Of a stretch of DNA of 64,000 nt, positions 1 to 8,386 are shown in pieces. The stretch is from NCBI GenBank assembly GCA_024398135.1, contig CP073750.1, positions 2,418,001-2,482,000 of the forward strand, written 5' to 3'. The position numbers and the translations under genes were made by a program. Position 1 is the stretch's first letter, and every line of letters begins with the position of its first letter. This DNA comes from a bacterium SCSIO 12643 (GTDB lineage: Bacteria; Bacteroidota; Bacteroidia; Flavobacteriales_G; Salibacteraceae). The notes under the pieces are model-generated. The model ran no database searches, was not told the origin of the DNA, and was given only the letters and a program-made list of their open reading frames with translations.

Positions 1-2
1 CT

Positions 3-986
3 GGGGATGACGGTTATTACATGCGCCCGACTTATTTTGATGATACCATAGGAATCAGATCATTTGTTGGAAAATTAGGCAAGTTTAGCTGTGTTAATTC
101 CCAAGTTTGTCCAGAGTCATTTGAGATATTGATTAGAGAAAAAGATGGCGGAAGTAATGGCGGTCATCTAAGTATTGATGAGAATATTAAAGTCGAATCC
201 TACGGATATAGAGGTCCTGCAACACATTTATTTAAAAGTTATAAAGCAACATTTTTTTCAAAAGCAACTCCGCTTGGTATTTCCCACCATTGGGATTTTG
301 GAGATGGGAATTCCAGTACGGATGTAAACCCGGTACATTATTATCTAAATGAATCAGATTCTTTGGTAGAACCGGTTTTAACGGTTCAATCCGGTGCTGG
401 ATGTTCGAATTCTATTTCGTATCCGGTTCATTTTAGAAAAGACTGTTTAGTTGACTTTTATCCTTCAAAGGTTGGAGTGACGTTAAATTGGAATGCAGCA
501 CCAAAGCAAAATAGAACAGAGTTATGGGATTTAGGTAATGGTTATCTACCTCTAGGTTCCGGAAACCCTATTCCCGGAGATTCGATTTTTAAAGCTTGTG
601 TGCAATCGACTGATGTACTTACAGGTTGTGTCACCTATAAGTGTAAGAATATTGTTATTGATACGCATCTGGTGGGTTGTGTTGCCAATTATGACATGAT
701 CAAAGAAACTGTGACTATGGAGGATGTGAGAGATTATCTTGAAGTCACTGTGCGTTGGCGAAATGCTTCCGGTAAATTGTATTCAAGTGATCGATTTGAT
801 CAACCCAATGAGAGTGTATTTGATATCGTAGGAGTTGAAGATTATAATTTAAATGATCCTGATGGAAATCCTACTAAAAGAGTGACGTTAACCTTTAAGG
901 TAAGGTTATATGGTGATGATGAAAATGATTATTTAGATTTCGATACGGAAGAAAGTGTTGTTGCGATTTCGTATCCTAAAATTTAA
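3..986 (+). CDS. PKD-domain protein, 5' end outside the window
   Basis: The reading frame is open from base 3 to the TAA at 984-986 and no start signal precedes the first ATG at 21, so the gene almost certainly begins before the window. The visible part carries a PKD-type Ig-like fold: the motif HHWDFGDGNSS followed by NPVHYY (about residues 90-108 counted from the ATG) is the classic PKD core. A second weaker repeat with LWDLGNGY lies near residue 167. Several cysteines suit an extracellular, disulfide-stabilised protein. PKD domains are common in large Bacteroidota surface and T9SS-exported proteins, so an adhesin-like role is inferred. The C-terminus shows no T9SS sorting domain. It converges on recJ with an 11-base overlap of the two coding ends. 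Confidence 0.75.
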   Translation, partial: GDDGYYMRPTYFDDTIGIRSFVGKLGKFSCVNSQVCPESFEILIREKDGGSNGGHLSIDENIKVESYGYRGPATHLFKSYKATFFSKATPLGISHHWDFGDGNSSTDVNPVHYYLNESDSLVEPVLTVQSGAGCSNSISYPVHFRKDCLVDFYPSKVGVTLNWNAAPKQNRTELWDLGNGYLPLGSGNPIPGDSIFKACVQSTDVLTGCVTYKCKNIVIDTHLVGCVANYDMIKETVTMEDVRDYLEVTVRWRNASGKLYSSDRFDQPNESVFDIVGVEDYNLNDPDGNPTKRVTLTFKVRLYGDDENDYLDFDTEESVVAISYPKI

Positions 987-2715
987 TATCCTTTACCATA
1001 AGTTGTAAAGTTTCCATGTTATTCCAGTAATTGATATCAATAGAAAATGCGATGTCAAATGATTGTCCGGTAAGTATATGATCTGTGAGATGTCCTAGCC
1101 CAAATGCGATCCCCGGAATTTTGATATCCTTGTTTTCGTTAGTAAGTTCCAGTTTTAAATGTGATTTATCTTGACCAACAGCTCTACAATTAGATGTTCC
1201 AAATATGCCTTTGGAAACAAATGTAGGAGTCATGTTCATAGGTCCGAAAGGTTCTAACTTATCAATAAATTTCTTTAGTAATTGAGATACTTCTGAAAGC
1301 TGAATTTCTACATCGTAATTAATTTCAGGAGTGAATTGTTTTTCGGTCATTTGTTGAGTTACGGTTTCCTCAAACTTGTTTTTAAATCCTGATAATTGAG
1401 ATTCTTTTAAGGTTAACCCAGCAGCATACTGATGCCCGCCAAATTGTAAAATTTCATTTTGACATTGTTCTAATGCATTATAAACATTAAACCCTTTTAC
1501 ACTTCTGACGGATCCACTTAAAACACCATCTTTGGACTTTGTGATAATCACAGTCGGACGATAATGATGCTCAATAACTCTGGAAGCTACGATACCTATG
1601 ACACCTTTATGCCAATCTGGATTGTATAAAACAGTAGTGTTTTTTTCGTTGGTAGAACCTTCTTCATGAATGATTTGTAAAGCTTCTTCAGTAGTACGTT
1701 GATCTTCTTTTTTTCTTTCGGAATTATAATTAGAGATCTGACTGGAAAAAGAAGAGATTTCCTCAGATGAGTTAGCAAGTAGTAAATCAACCGCAGTCTT
1801 CCCAGATGAAATTCTTCCAGCAGCATTGATCCGAGGACCTGCTTGAAAAACCAAATCTGAAATGGTAATTTGCTTACTCTTGCTTTCCAAAATTGAAGCA
1901 ATATTAGGCTTTGGATGAGTATTAATTAGTTGAAGACCTAAAGAAGCTAAAATTCTATTTTCCCCGGTAATTGGAACGATATCACAAGCAATACTGATCG
2001 CAACAAGATCAAGCAGATTTAAAGCTTTTTCAGCATCTATATTTAGTTTTAAAGATAATGCCTGACATAATTTAAATCCAATTCCACAACCGGGAAGCTC
2101 TTTATATGGATAAGTACATTCTTTTTGTTTAGGATTTAAAATGGCACATGCATTTGGAGATTCGTCACCAGGAGTATGATGGTCACAAATAATGAAATCG
2201 ATGTTTTTACTATTTGCGAATGCTACCTGATCAATTGCTTTAATACCACAGTCTAAAGCAATAATCAGACTTATACCTTGTGATTCTGCAGTTTCTATAC
2301 CCTTAAATGAAATTCCATAACCTTCATTATATCGATCCGGAATGTAATAAGTCAAATGGGGTGTGAAATCTCTTAGAAAAGACATCATTAAAGCAACGGA
2401 AGTAGTGCCATCTACATCGTAATCCCCATAAACCATGATTTTTTCTTCAGTATGAATCGCTTTGATGATTCTTGCTACTGCGATATCCATATGGAGCATT
2501 GCAAACGGGTCGTGAAGTCGTGAAGTAGAAATATTGTTGAATTCAATGGCTTCTTCAATAGTAGAAATCCCACGTTGCAATAAAAGCTGCGCAAAAATGG
2601 AATATGCAGATTCACTTTCTGATGACTTGTTTTTAGCAAAACTGTAGAGTGAATCGAATAGTGCTTGATGTTGGGTTGGAGTGTATTTGGGTTGGTGTTT
2701 CCAGATTTTATTCAT
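976..2715 (-). CDS. recJ: Single-stranded-DNA-specific exonuclease RecJ
   Basis: RecJ degrades single-stranded DNA 5' to 3' in recombination and mismatch repair. The 579-aa product has the DHH-phosphoesterase motifs in order: DYDVDG (98-103), ALDCG (153-157), CDHH (178-180, metal ligands) and the DHHA1 motif GGHQYAAG (426-433), followed by a C-terminal OB-like region. Length is normal for RecJ. An in-frame ATG at 2736 would add seven residues, but a TACTTTTG -7 element lies at 2727-2720 between the two, so the ATG at 2715 is preferred. That leaves only four bases between promoter element and start codon and predicts a leaderless mRNA. The gene stands alone, convergent with the PKD gene and divergent from the DUF819 gene. 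Confidence 0.95.
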   Translation of the reverse strand: MNKIWKHQPKYTPTQHQALFDSLYSFAKNKSSESESAYSIFAQLLLQRGISTIEEAIEFNNISTSRLHDPFAMLHMDIAVARIIKAIHTEEKIMVYGDYDVDGTTSVALMMSFLRDFTPHLTYYIPDRYNEGYGISFKGIETAESQGISLIIALDCGIKAIDQVAFANSKNIDFIICDHHTPGDESPNACAILNPKQKECTYPYKELPGCGIGFKLCQALSLKLNIDAEKALNLLDLVAISIACDIVPITGENRILASLGLQLINTHPKPNIASILESKSKQITISDLVFQAGPRINAAGRISSGKTAVDLLLANSSEEISSFSSQISNYNSERKKEDQRTTEEALQIIHEEGSTNEKNTTVLYNPDWHKGVIGIVASRVIEHHYRPTVIITKSKDGVLSGSVRSVKGFNVYNALEQCQNEILQFGGHQYAAGLTLKESQLSGFKNKFEETVTQQMTEKQFTPEINYDVEIQLSEVSQLLKKFIDKLEPFGPMNMTPTFVSKGIFGTSNCRAVGQDKSHLKLELTNENKDIKIPGIAFGLGHLTDHILTGQSFDIAFSIDINYWNNMETLQLMVKDIKF

Positions 2716-2719
2716 ATCA

Positions 2720-2727
2720 CAAAAGTA
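2720..2727 (-). promoter_or_regulatory. -7 element of recJ promoter (predicted leaderless)
   Basis: On the minus strand the octamer TACTTTTG matches the Bacteroidota -7 consensus TAnnTTTG exactly. Only TGAT separates it from the recJ ATG, placing the expected transcription start at or next to the start codon. No convincing -33 TTTG is seen at the usual spacing. Confidence 0.55.
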
Positions 2728-2796
2728 AAAAATCAATGTGTATTTCTTTATTTCTGATGAAGCATATGAGAAATTAAAAAATTGTAAAATTACCGC

Positions 2797-3909
2797 ATGA
2801 TTATATTACAGATAGCTTTAATTCTAGTATTACCAGTACTATTATTCCGTTTGGAAAGACAAATGAGGTGGTTGAAGTCAATTGTGATGGCTTATGTGTT
2901 GGGTGTCATCATTGGGAATGTTGATCCTGATTTTTTCGATCATGGTATGCTGAAAGAACTTACAGGGATAAGTATAATTTTAGCAATACCATTGATGTTG
3001 TTTTCCAGTAATATTAAGATGTGGATTCAACAGCCTCGAAAATTATTGTTAGCCTACGTGCTTGCGGTAGTTGCGACAAGTACTTCTGTTGCTATTGGGT
3101 GGTTTATTTTTCAAGATGGTTTGGAAAACTTACCATTAATTTCCGGAATGATTGAAGGGGTATATACCGGAGGGACAGTGAATCTAAATGCGGTAGGGTA
3201 TGCTTTTGAGGCACCTGAAGAAATGATGGTATTGTTAAATGGATATGATATGGCATTTAGTGGGGTATACCTGTTATTTATATTTACTTTTTTGCCTGCG
3301 GTATTGAAATTCATATTGAAAAGTGATTCAGATATTAAAAATGAAGTGAGGCAAGAAGACGAGGTGGATTTCTTCCAATTGGCATTCAAAGAACAATTGT
3401 TGAGTATAGGAAAAGGAGTAGGCCTGTCAGCGTTGATATTAGGAGGTGTTGTAGGAATAGCGATTCTATTGACCGGGAAAATGCATGAGTTGATCATTAT
3501 TTTTGGAGTAACGGGATTGGCTTTAATTGGTTCTAACTTTAAAAATATTCAGGGGATTAATGGGAATATGGTTATGGCCGATTATTTTATGATCATTTTT
3601 GGTTTTACGCTTGGTGCACAAGCCAATGTGGCAGAGTTGTTATCCGGACATTTGGATATCTTCAAATACTTTGCGGTGATATACAGTACGATGTTGACCA
3701 TTCATTTAATTCTTGCTAAAATTTTTAAAATTGATGTGAATGCATTTTTGATCAGTTCCACTGCGGCCATATTTGGTCCTCCTTTTATTGGGCCAGTCGC
3801 GGAATCACTAAATAGACGAAATTTAATTGCGCCAGGAATTATTATAGCTTTAATGGGCAATGCAATTGGAACTTATTTGGGAATACTGGTAGTTCAGATA
3901 TTGAGTTAA
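2797..3909 (+). CDS. DUF819 family integral membrane protein
   Basis: A 370-aa very hydrophobic protein with roughly ten predicted membrane segments, starting at the N-terminus. The motif YTGGTVNLNAVGYAF (about 126-140) resembles the conserved glycine-rich segment of DUF819 (YjcL-like) proteins, and an equivalent GPPFIGPVAESLNRRNLIAPG stretch near residues 327-347 suggests an internal two-fold repeat as in transporter folds. The family is membrane-bound and transporter-like but has no established substrate that I know of. One charged cytoplasmic-looking loop (about 179-200, rich in D, E and K) separates the halves. The gene is divergent from recJ and has no operon partner; an intrinsic terminator serving the opposite strand follows it. 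Confidence 0.75.
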   Translation: MIILQIALILVLPVLLFRLERQMRWLKSIVMAYVLGVIIGNVDPDFFDHGMLKELTGISIILAIPLMLFSSNIKMWIQQPRKLLLAYVLAVVATSTSVAIGWFIFQDGLENLPLISGMIEGVYTGGTVNLNAVGYAFEAPEEMMVLLNGYDMAFSGVYLLFIFTFLPAVLKFILKSDSDIKNEVRQEDEVDFFQLAFKEQLLSIGKGVGLSALILGGVVGIAILLTGKMHELIIIFGVTGLALIGSNFKNIQGINGNMVMADYFMIIFGFTLGAQANVAELLSGHLDIFKYFAVIYSTMLTIHLILAKIFKIDVNAFLISSTAAIFGPPFIGPVAESLNRRNLIAPGIIIALMGNAIGTYLGILVVQILS

Positions 3910-3919
3910 AGTCTTGAAA

Positions 3920-3957
3920 ATAAAAAAGGGAGTCATCGCCTAAGCTAAATGACTCCC
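3920..3957 (-). terminator. Rho-independent terminator of the DAHP synthase gene
   Basis: Perfect 9-bp inverted repeat GGGAGTCAT (3928-3936) / ATGACTCCC (3949-3957). Read on the minus strand it is followed by a T-rich run (positions 3928 down to 3920), so it terminates the aromatic-biosynthesis gene ending at 4105. It may also act for the DUF819 gene ending at 3909, although no T-run follows on the plus strand. Confidence 0.75.
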
Positions 3958-3974
3958 CCCACTAACCACCTACT
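3955..3974 (-). repeat. Conserved pre-terminator element, copy 1
   Basis: The plus-strand blocks CCACTAAC and CACCTACT sit directly beside the terminator hairpin. The same two blocks in the same order flank the terminator of another gene at 17511-17533, where six extra bases separate them. On the transcribed minus strand the element reads AGTAGGTG then GTTAGTGG immediately before the terminator stem. Confidence 0.45.
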
Positions 3975-4104
3975 GATGCAAATGTAAATAAATTTTTAGT
4001 TAAACAAAGAGAATTCATAGTTAAAAACTTTAATGAAAATTTTGCGTACAGCACCATGTTCCAAACGAAGTTTGGAGTTAGTAAAAGGGAAGTAATAAGA
4101 AATA

Positions 4105-5190
4105 TTACTTTTTCTGATTTAGAATCTCAGTTTGAACGCGAATTGATTCGTCATGAACCAATTGAAGAAATTTATCTGTAAATGATTCAGATAAACCGTT
4201 TGAGATCGCAAAAGGTTGGCGTGTATCTAAAATTTCTTTCCAACGATCAATCTGGAAAATGGTAACCTCATTAGATTTTTTATAATGACCAATTTCGCCT
4301 GTCACGGACATTCGTTTCCCCAAAGCCTCAAGAATCTCATTATCGATCTGGTCAATTTGACTTCTGAGTTCTTCTAGTTTAATGTTGTATGATTTTGAAT
4401 CAGAAGATGAAGACCTGTATTGAAGTTCATCCAACATGAGACTGAGAGCACTTGGAGTTAATTGTTGTTTAGCATCACTAAGTGCATGATCAGGGTCAAT
4501 ATGAGATTCGATCATCAGACCATCCATATCCAAATCCATTGCTTTTTGAGCGACTTGTTGTAAGTGGTTTCGGCTTCCGGAAATATGACTCGGATCGTTA
4601 ATCAAAGGCATGTCTGGAAAAAGCATCTTCAACTTTAGAGGAATATCCCAAAGAGGGGCATTTCTATACTGTTGATGGAATGTCGAAAACCCGCGGTGAA
4701 TAGCAGATAACTTTGTGATTCCTGCTCTGTTAATTCTTTCCAGGGCGCCCACCCATAAATTAATATCCGGATTGATTGGATTTTTTACCATTATAGGAAT
4801 ATCCACACCTCTTAACGAATCTGCAATAGCCTGAACAGAGAATGGGTTTGTAGTTGTTCTCGCGCCAATCCATAAAATGTCAATACCAGCTTTTAATGCT
4901 GATTCAACATGTTCTGCCGTGGCCACCTCGGTACTGGTAGGAAGCTCAGTTTCTTTGCCTGCATCAGCTAACCAGCGTAAGGCTTCTTCACCAATTCCTT
5001 CAAATGCATTTGGACGTGTTCTGGGTTTCCAAACACCAGCACGTAAAACATTTGTCTTGCCTGAATTTGCAAGTTCTTTTGCCGTTGACATCAATTGTTC
5101 CGGGCTTTCTGCACTACATGGTCCACTAATTATAATTGGTTTATTATTCGGTAAACCATTCGAACGATCTATATCTAGTTTTGATGTCAT
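4105..5190 (-). CDS. Bifunctional DAHP synthase / chorismate mutase (type II)
   Basis: This 361-aa fusion catalyses two shikimate-pathway steps: condensation of PEP and erythrose-4-phosphate to DAHP, and chorismate to prephenate. Residues ~1-255 form the KDPG-type DAHP synthase TIM barrel: PIIISGPCSAESPEQL (18-33), RAGVWKPRTRPNAFEG (51-66), LWIGARTT and DPSHISGSR are the family's PEP and metal-binding segments. Residues ~268-355 form an AroQ-class helical chorismate mutase (LRSQIDQIDNEILEALGKRM). This fused order is the usual Bacteroidota form. It begins 51 bases after the VAT-1-like gene on the same strand, so co-transcription is possible, and it ends in the terminator at 3920-3957. The mutase part probably gives feedback sensitivity (family knowledge). 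Confidence 0.93.
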   Translation of the reverse strand: MTSKLDIDRSNGLPNNKPIIISGPCSAESPEQLMSTAKELANSGKTNVLRAGVWKPRTRPNAFEGIGEEALRWLADAGKETELPTSTEVATAEHVESALKAGIDILWIGARTTTNPFSVQAIADSLRGVDIPIMVKNPINPDINLWVGALERINRAGITKLSAIHRGFSTFHQQYRNAPLWDIPLKLKMLFPDMPLINDPSHISGSRNHLQQVAQKAMDLDMDGLMIESHIDPDHALSDAKQQLTPSALSLMLDELQYRSSSSDSKSYNIKLEELRSQIDQIDNEILEALGKRMSVTGEIGHYKKSNEVTIFQIDRWKEILDTRQPFAISNGLSESFTDKFLQLVHDESIRVQTEILNQKK

Positions 5191-5241
5191 GATGTAAAAG
5201 TATGAGGAATCTATCCGATTTAAATGATAATTGTAATAGAA

Positions 5242-6267
5242 TTATGACCAACTGACGGCTAGTTTACCAATCGTTGATCTTTTTTCCAGTAGCTCATGCG
5301 CATGTGGTAAGTCTGATATTTTACCATGGAAAGCCATGTGCGGTTTGTAAATTCCATCCAGATACCCTTGTACCGCATCTTCCAAAAGTTCTGTAAGAAT
5401 AGAAGGCTTTTCACTTGCTACATGAAGCATGTTGACGCCTATGATTCCATTACTATGAATCAAGAAGTGTAAAGGGCTTAGAAAACCAAATTGAAGCATG
5501 AGCTGCAATTTGTCATACCAGGTTCCTTTTTTATTGCTGAAGGATGAAATACCATACATAATCATTCGACCACCAATAGCTAATAAATCCCTATTGAGTT
5601 TATGATTTTTACCTCCAATAGGGTCGAATATAACATCCACACTTTTTTCTCCGAAAGTAGATTTAATGGATTCATTAAATGAATATTCAGTATAATTAAT
5701 GATATGAGAAAGTCCCATATTTTGAAGGTGTTCCTTTTTCTCATCATTACCTACTGTGGCAATAATCTCGCAACCTTTATGTTGAGCAAGTTGAATTAAA
5801 GCGTGCCCAACTCCACCCGCTGCTGCATGAATAAGTACCCGTTCAGATTTCTGAATATTAGCCATTCTTTTGGCTGCATATATGGCGGTGCAGTATTGCG
5901 TTGCAAGAGCTGTAGCTGCATCATTCGGAATTTCTGAAGGGAGTAGAACTACCGCTTCGATTGGTGCGACACAATACTCTGCATAAGCTCCGAATCTTGT
6001 AAAGGCTAACACGCGATCTCCTACTTTGAATTGGGTGACATTGTTGCCTACTTTTGAGATATGCCCTACGGCTTCGTATCCTAGAATACTTGGTAAGGGA
6101 GGAGCAGCCGCATAAAGTCCTTTTCTGGCCATAACATCTGCATAATTAAGTCCAAACGTTTCGACTTTGATTAATACCTCGTTTTCTTTGAATTGCGGTG
6201 TTTCAGTTTCGCGAACTTGAAAAACGCTTGGTGCAGCGCCATTTTGGACTAGAAAAGCAGCCTTCAT
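5242..6267 (-). CDS. Zinc-free medium-chain oxidoreductase, VAT-1/quinone reductase-like
   Basis: A 341-aa medium-chain dehydrogenase/reductase. The N-terminal GroES-like catalytic domain (1-120) has YADVMARKGLY and LGYEAVGHISKVG; the NAD(P)-binding Rossmann domain carries AAAGGVGHALIQLA (about 148-161). The structural and catalytic zinc cysteines of alcohol dehydrogenases are absent, placing it with quinone oxidoreductases and VAT-1 homologues. The natural substrate cannot be told from sequence. A TAGTTTTG -7 element lies 16 bases upstream of the ATG (6291-6284). The gene precedes the DAHP synthase gene on the same strand. Confidence 0.85.
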   Translation of the reverse strand: MKAAFLVQNGAAPSVFQVRETETPQFKENEVLIKVETFGLNYADVMARKGLYAAAPPLPSILGYEAVGHISKVGNNVTQFKVGDRVLAFTRFGAYAEYCVAPIEAVVLLPSEIPNDAATALATQYCTAIYAAKRMANIQKSERVLIHAAAGGVGHALIQLAQHKGCEIIATVGNDEKKEHLQNMGLSHIINYTEYSFNESIKSTFGEKSVDVIFDPIGGKNHKLNRDLLAIGGRMIMYGISSFSNKKGTWYDKLQLMLQFGFLSPLHFLIHSNGIIGVNMLHVASEKPSILTELLEDAVQGYLDGIYKPHMAFHGKISDLPHAHELLEKRSTIGKLAVSWS

Positions 6268-6283
6268 ATTAAACCATTTTGAA

Positions 6284-6291
6284 CAAAACTA
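6284..6291 (-). promoter_or_regulatory. -7 element for the oxidoreductase gene
   Basis: Minus-strand TAGTTTTG, an exact match to TAnnTTTG, 16 bases before the ATG at 6267. No clear -33 partner. Confidence 0.45.
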
Positions 6292-6340
6292 TATTATTAA
6301 CAAGTATTAAGGTTTACGAAGGTTTCAGTAAGTTGTTATT

Positions 6341-6361
6341 CAAGAATAATTATTATTCTTG
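6341..6361. repeat. Perfect 9-bp inverted repeat in a divergent intergenic region
   Basis: CAAGAATAA and TTATTCTTG flank a 3-base centre. It lies between the divergent oxidoreductase and glycerophosphodiesterase genes, about 100 bases before the latter's ATG, where an operator would be expected. It has no adjoining T-run, so it is not an obvious terminator. Confidence 0.4.
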
Positions 6362-6461
6362 TTGATAGATTGCCTAGCCGAATTTAGGTGTTAAATAGAT
6401 TTTGATTAAAAAATACTTTGGAGCTTGTACTTAACTCCAAATCAAAGAATATAAGTAAGAT

Positions 6462-7289
6462 ATGGAATTTGATGCACAGGGACACAGAGGGTTTACCGGG
6501 AGATATCCAGAAAATACATTGCCAGGTTTTATGGCAGCTATTGATACTGGGGTAAAAACTTTGGAAATGGATGTGGTCATGTCGAAAGACGGAAACGTAG
6601 TGGTTTCACATGATCTCGTGATGTTAAAAAGCCTATGCTTAGCTCCAACTGGAAAGCCTTTAAAGGATGATTCTAAGAAATTATTCAATCTGAGGTATGC
6701 CAATATCATGGAATATGACTGTGGTTCATTAGGAAATGAGAGGTTCCCGGAGCAAAAGAAAATGAAAACCTATAAGCCGTTATTGTCTGAGGTGATCAAT
6801 GAATCGGATGAGTATACGGCAAAGAATAACCTGCCGGAAATGAGATTTAACATTGAGATTAAATCTTCTTCTGCTGGTGATGGGGTTTTACACCCAAAAC
6901 CCTCTGTTTATGCCGAGGCGGTTTATGATATTATTAAGTTGTATGATGCCGTAGATAGATGTACGATTCAATCTTTTGATTTGAGAATTTTGCAATATTT
7001 AGAGCGTACTGAATGTGAAGTGCCATTGGCATTATTAGTAGATAATAAATTAGGCGTTGAAAAGAATGTAGATTTATTGGGTTTTGAACCAGATGTATAT
7101 GGTTGCGATTATAAACTGCTGACTGAGGAAGAAATTGAAGTAGCGAATAACATTGGTATGGATGTGATTCCGTGGACGGTTAATGAACGTGCTGATATGG
7201 AGAGATTAATTGATTGGGGAGTAGATGGGTTGATCTCTGATTATCCGGATTTATTGATGCAGGTGGTTAGAGAAAAAGGTTTGGAATAG
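6462..7289 (+). CDS. Glycerophosphodiester phosphodiesterase family protein
   Basis: A 275-aa GDPD-fold TIM barrel that would hydrolyse glycerophosphodiesters to glycerol-3-phosphate and an alcohol. The catalytic His pair is visible: QGHRGFTGRYPENTLPGF (6-23) and VSHD (~49-52). Metal ligands fit LEMDVVMSKDG (E33 and D35 region) and NIEIKS (~130-135). The end of the barrel carries IPWTVNERADMERLIDWGVDGLISDYPD (about 237-264), typical of the family. There is no signal peptide, so a cytoplasmic enzyme acting on imported lipid breakdown products is inferred. The adenosyltransferase gene follows after eight bases, suggesting a two-gene operon. Confidence 0.9.
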   Translation: MEFDAQGHRGFTGRYPENTLPGFMAAIDTGVKTLEMDVVMSKDGNVVVSHDLVMLKSLCLAPTGKPLKDDSKKLFNLRYANIMEYDCGSLGNERFPEQKKMKTYKPLLSEVINESDEYTAKNNLPEMRFNIEIKSSSAGDGVLHPKPSVYAEAVYDIIKLYDAVDRCTIQSFDLRILQYLERTECEVPLALLVDNKLGVEKNVDLLGFEPDVYGCDYKLLTEEEIEVANNIGMDVIPWTVNERADMERLIDWGVDGLISDYPDLLMQVVREKGLE

Positions 7290-7297
7290 TTTATACG

Positions 7298-7849
7298 ATG
7301 AAAGTTTATACCAAAACCGGAGATAAAGGAAAGACCTCGCTTTTTGGAGGGAAAAGAGTCCTGAAAAGTGATATTCGAATTGAGTCTTATGGGACCATTG
7401 ATGAGTTGAATTCCTGGATGGGAATGTTGAGAGATTTATCGCTGTTTGAAGAAGAGAAAAAAGTAATTATCCATATTCAGGATATTCTTTTTACCATAGG
7501 TTCGTATCTGGCAACTGACCCTGAACGTAAGGAAAAAATGGTTCTGCCTAAACTTGAGGAATCGTTTATAACAGAGTTGGAAGAAGAAATGGATAAAATG
7601 GATCAGAATCTGCCTGAAATGAAGTCTTTTATACTTCCAGGAGGACATCCAGCAGTATCTCATTGTCATATTGCCAGAACGGTTTGTAGAAGAGGGGAAA
7701 GAAGCATTGTAGCGCTTATGTCGGATGATCCTGATATTGATTTTGCAAAGCGATATGTAAATCGGTTAAGCGACTATTTGTTCGTTTTGGGAAGGAAGTG
7801 GACCATAGATTTTAAGGCAGAAGAAATCCCTTGGTTACCAAAAAAATAA
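7298..7849 (+). CDS. ATP:cob(I)alamin adenosyltransferase, PduO type
   Basis: Transfers the 5'-deoxyadenosyl group of ATP to cob(I)alamin to form coenzyme B12. The 183-aa protein shows the PduO-type ATP-binding N-terminus TKTGDKGKTSLFGG (5-18), YGTIDELNSWMG (~31-42), and the RTVCRRGERSIVAL helix (about 127-140) whose Arg and Glu contact ATP in this family. It begins eight bases after the phosphodiesterase gene, so both are probably one transcript. The stop codon is immediately followed by an 18-bp perfect palindrome. Confidence 0.93.
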   Translation: MKVYTKTGDKGKTSLFGGKRVLKSDIRIESYGTIDELNSWMGMLRDLSLFEEEKKVIIHIQDILFTIGSYLATDPERKEKMVLPKLEESFITELEEEMDKMDQNLPEMKSFILPGGHPAVSHCHIARTVCRRGERSIVALMSDDPDIDFAKRYVNRLSDYLFVLGRKWTIDFKAEEIPWLPKK

Positions 7850-7867
7850 AAGGAGTTCGAACTCCTT
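7850..7867. repeat. 18-bp perfect palindrome after the adenosyltransferase stop
   Basis: AAGGAGTTCGAACTCCTT directly follows the TAA. The plus-strand 3' flank has no T-run, while the minus strand does, so it is a poor plus-strand terminator. It may be a 3'-end stabilising hairpin or a protein site. Confidence 0.4.
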
Positions 7868-7888
7868 GTGAAGTGTTAAAAAAATATA

Positions 7889-7918
7889 TTGTATATGTAC
7901 GATAAAAATATATTTTTG
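7889..7918 (+). promoter_or_regulatory. Bacteroidota-type promoter of the DUF2795 gene
   Basis: TTG at 7889-7891, a 19-base spacer, then TATTTTTG at 7911-7918. Both elements and their spacing match the Bacteroidota -33/-7 consensus. The ATG lies 38 bases downstream. Confidence 0.65.
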
Positions 7919-7956
7919 CCGTTCCTAAAAAGTACGGGAAATAAAAAAGATAAACG

Positions 7957-8178
7957 ATGTATTGGACACTAGAATTAGCTTCGAATTTGGAAGATGCCCC
8001 ATGGCCGGCAACCAAGGATGAGCTTATTGATTATGCGTTGCGTACTGGAGCTCCCCTAGAGGTTGTAGAGAACTTACAAGAGATTGAGGATGAGGGAGAG
8101 ATTTACGAGACTATTGAAGATATTTGGCCAGATTATCCTACCAAGGAAGATTTCTTCTTTAATGAAGATGAATATTAA
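7957..8178 (+). CDS. DUF2795 family small acidic protein
   Basis: A 73-aa strongly acidic protein (MYWTLELASNLEDAPWPATK at the start, many Asp and Glu at the end). I recognise it as the small DUF2795 protein that is very well conserved in Bacteroidota; its function is unknown to me. It has its own consensus promoter (7889-7918) and its own strong terminator (8188-8212), so it is a monocistronic, probably well-expressed gene. No signal peptide, membrane segment or cysteine is seen, so a soluble cytoplasmic protein is expected. It sits just upstream of secA on the same strand but is transcriptionally separated from it. Confidence 0.85.
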   Translation: MYWTLELASNLEDAPWPATKDELIDYALRTGAPLEVVENLQEIEDEGEIYETIEDIWPDYPTKEDFFFNEDEY

Positions 8179-8187
8179 ATAAATTGC

Positions 8188-8212
8188 GCCTCTCGTTGAG
8201 AGGCTTTTTTTT
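8188..8212 (+). terminator. Rho-independent terminator after DUF2795
   Basis: Perfect 7-bp stem GCCTCTC / GAGAGGC with a 3-base GTT loop, followed by eight T residues. Confidence 0.9.
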
Positions 8213-8303
8213 GCCTTAAAAGTTTGATTTTAACCTTGTTGTTAGCAAGTTGTAGACTTGTTAAATCAATTTAAAAAATGCTAATAGAATTGGTAAAATC
8301 CAC

Positions 8304-8311
8304 TATTTTTG
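8304..8311 (+). promoter_or_regulatory. Candidate -7 element for secA
   Basis: TATTTTTG matches TAnnTTTG and would give a leader of about 90 bases before the secA ATG. A -33 TTTG at good spacing is not visible. Confidence 0.4.
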
Positions 8312-8344
8312 AGCGCCTTATTCTGGCCTGCTATATCAAGTCAG

Positions 8345-8386
8345 AAAATTTAAAATTTTAAAGAGACTAGGCATTTTATAAAATGC
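8345..8386 (+). repeat. Two short palindromes in the secA leader
   Basis: AAAATTTAAAATTTT (8345-8359) and the 16-bp perfect palindrome GCATTTTATAAAATGC (8371-8386). The second ends 20 bases before the secA ATG, so either could form a leader hairpin or a protein site. Confidence 0.35.

Noticed and set aside
7850-7867. Palindrome as terminator of the adenosyltransferase gene
   Set aside because: No T-run follows on the plus strand, so it does not meet the form of an intrinsic terminator for that gene.
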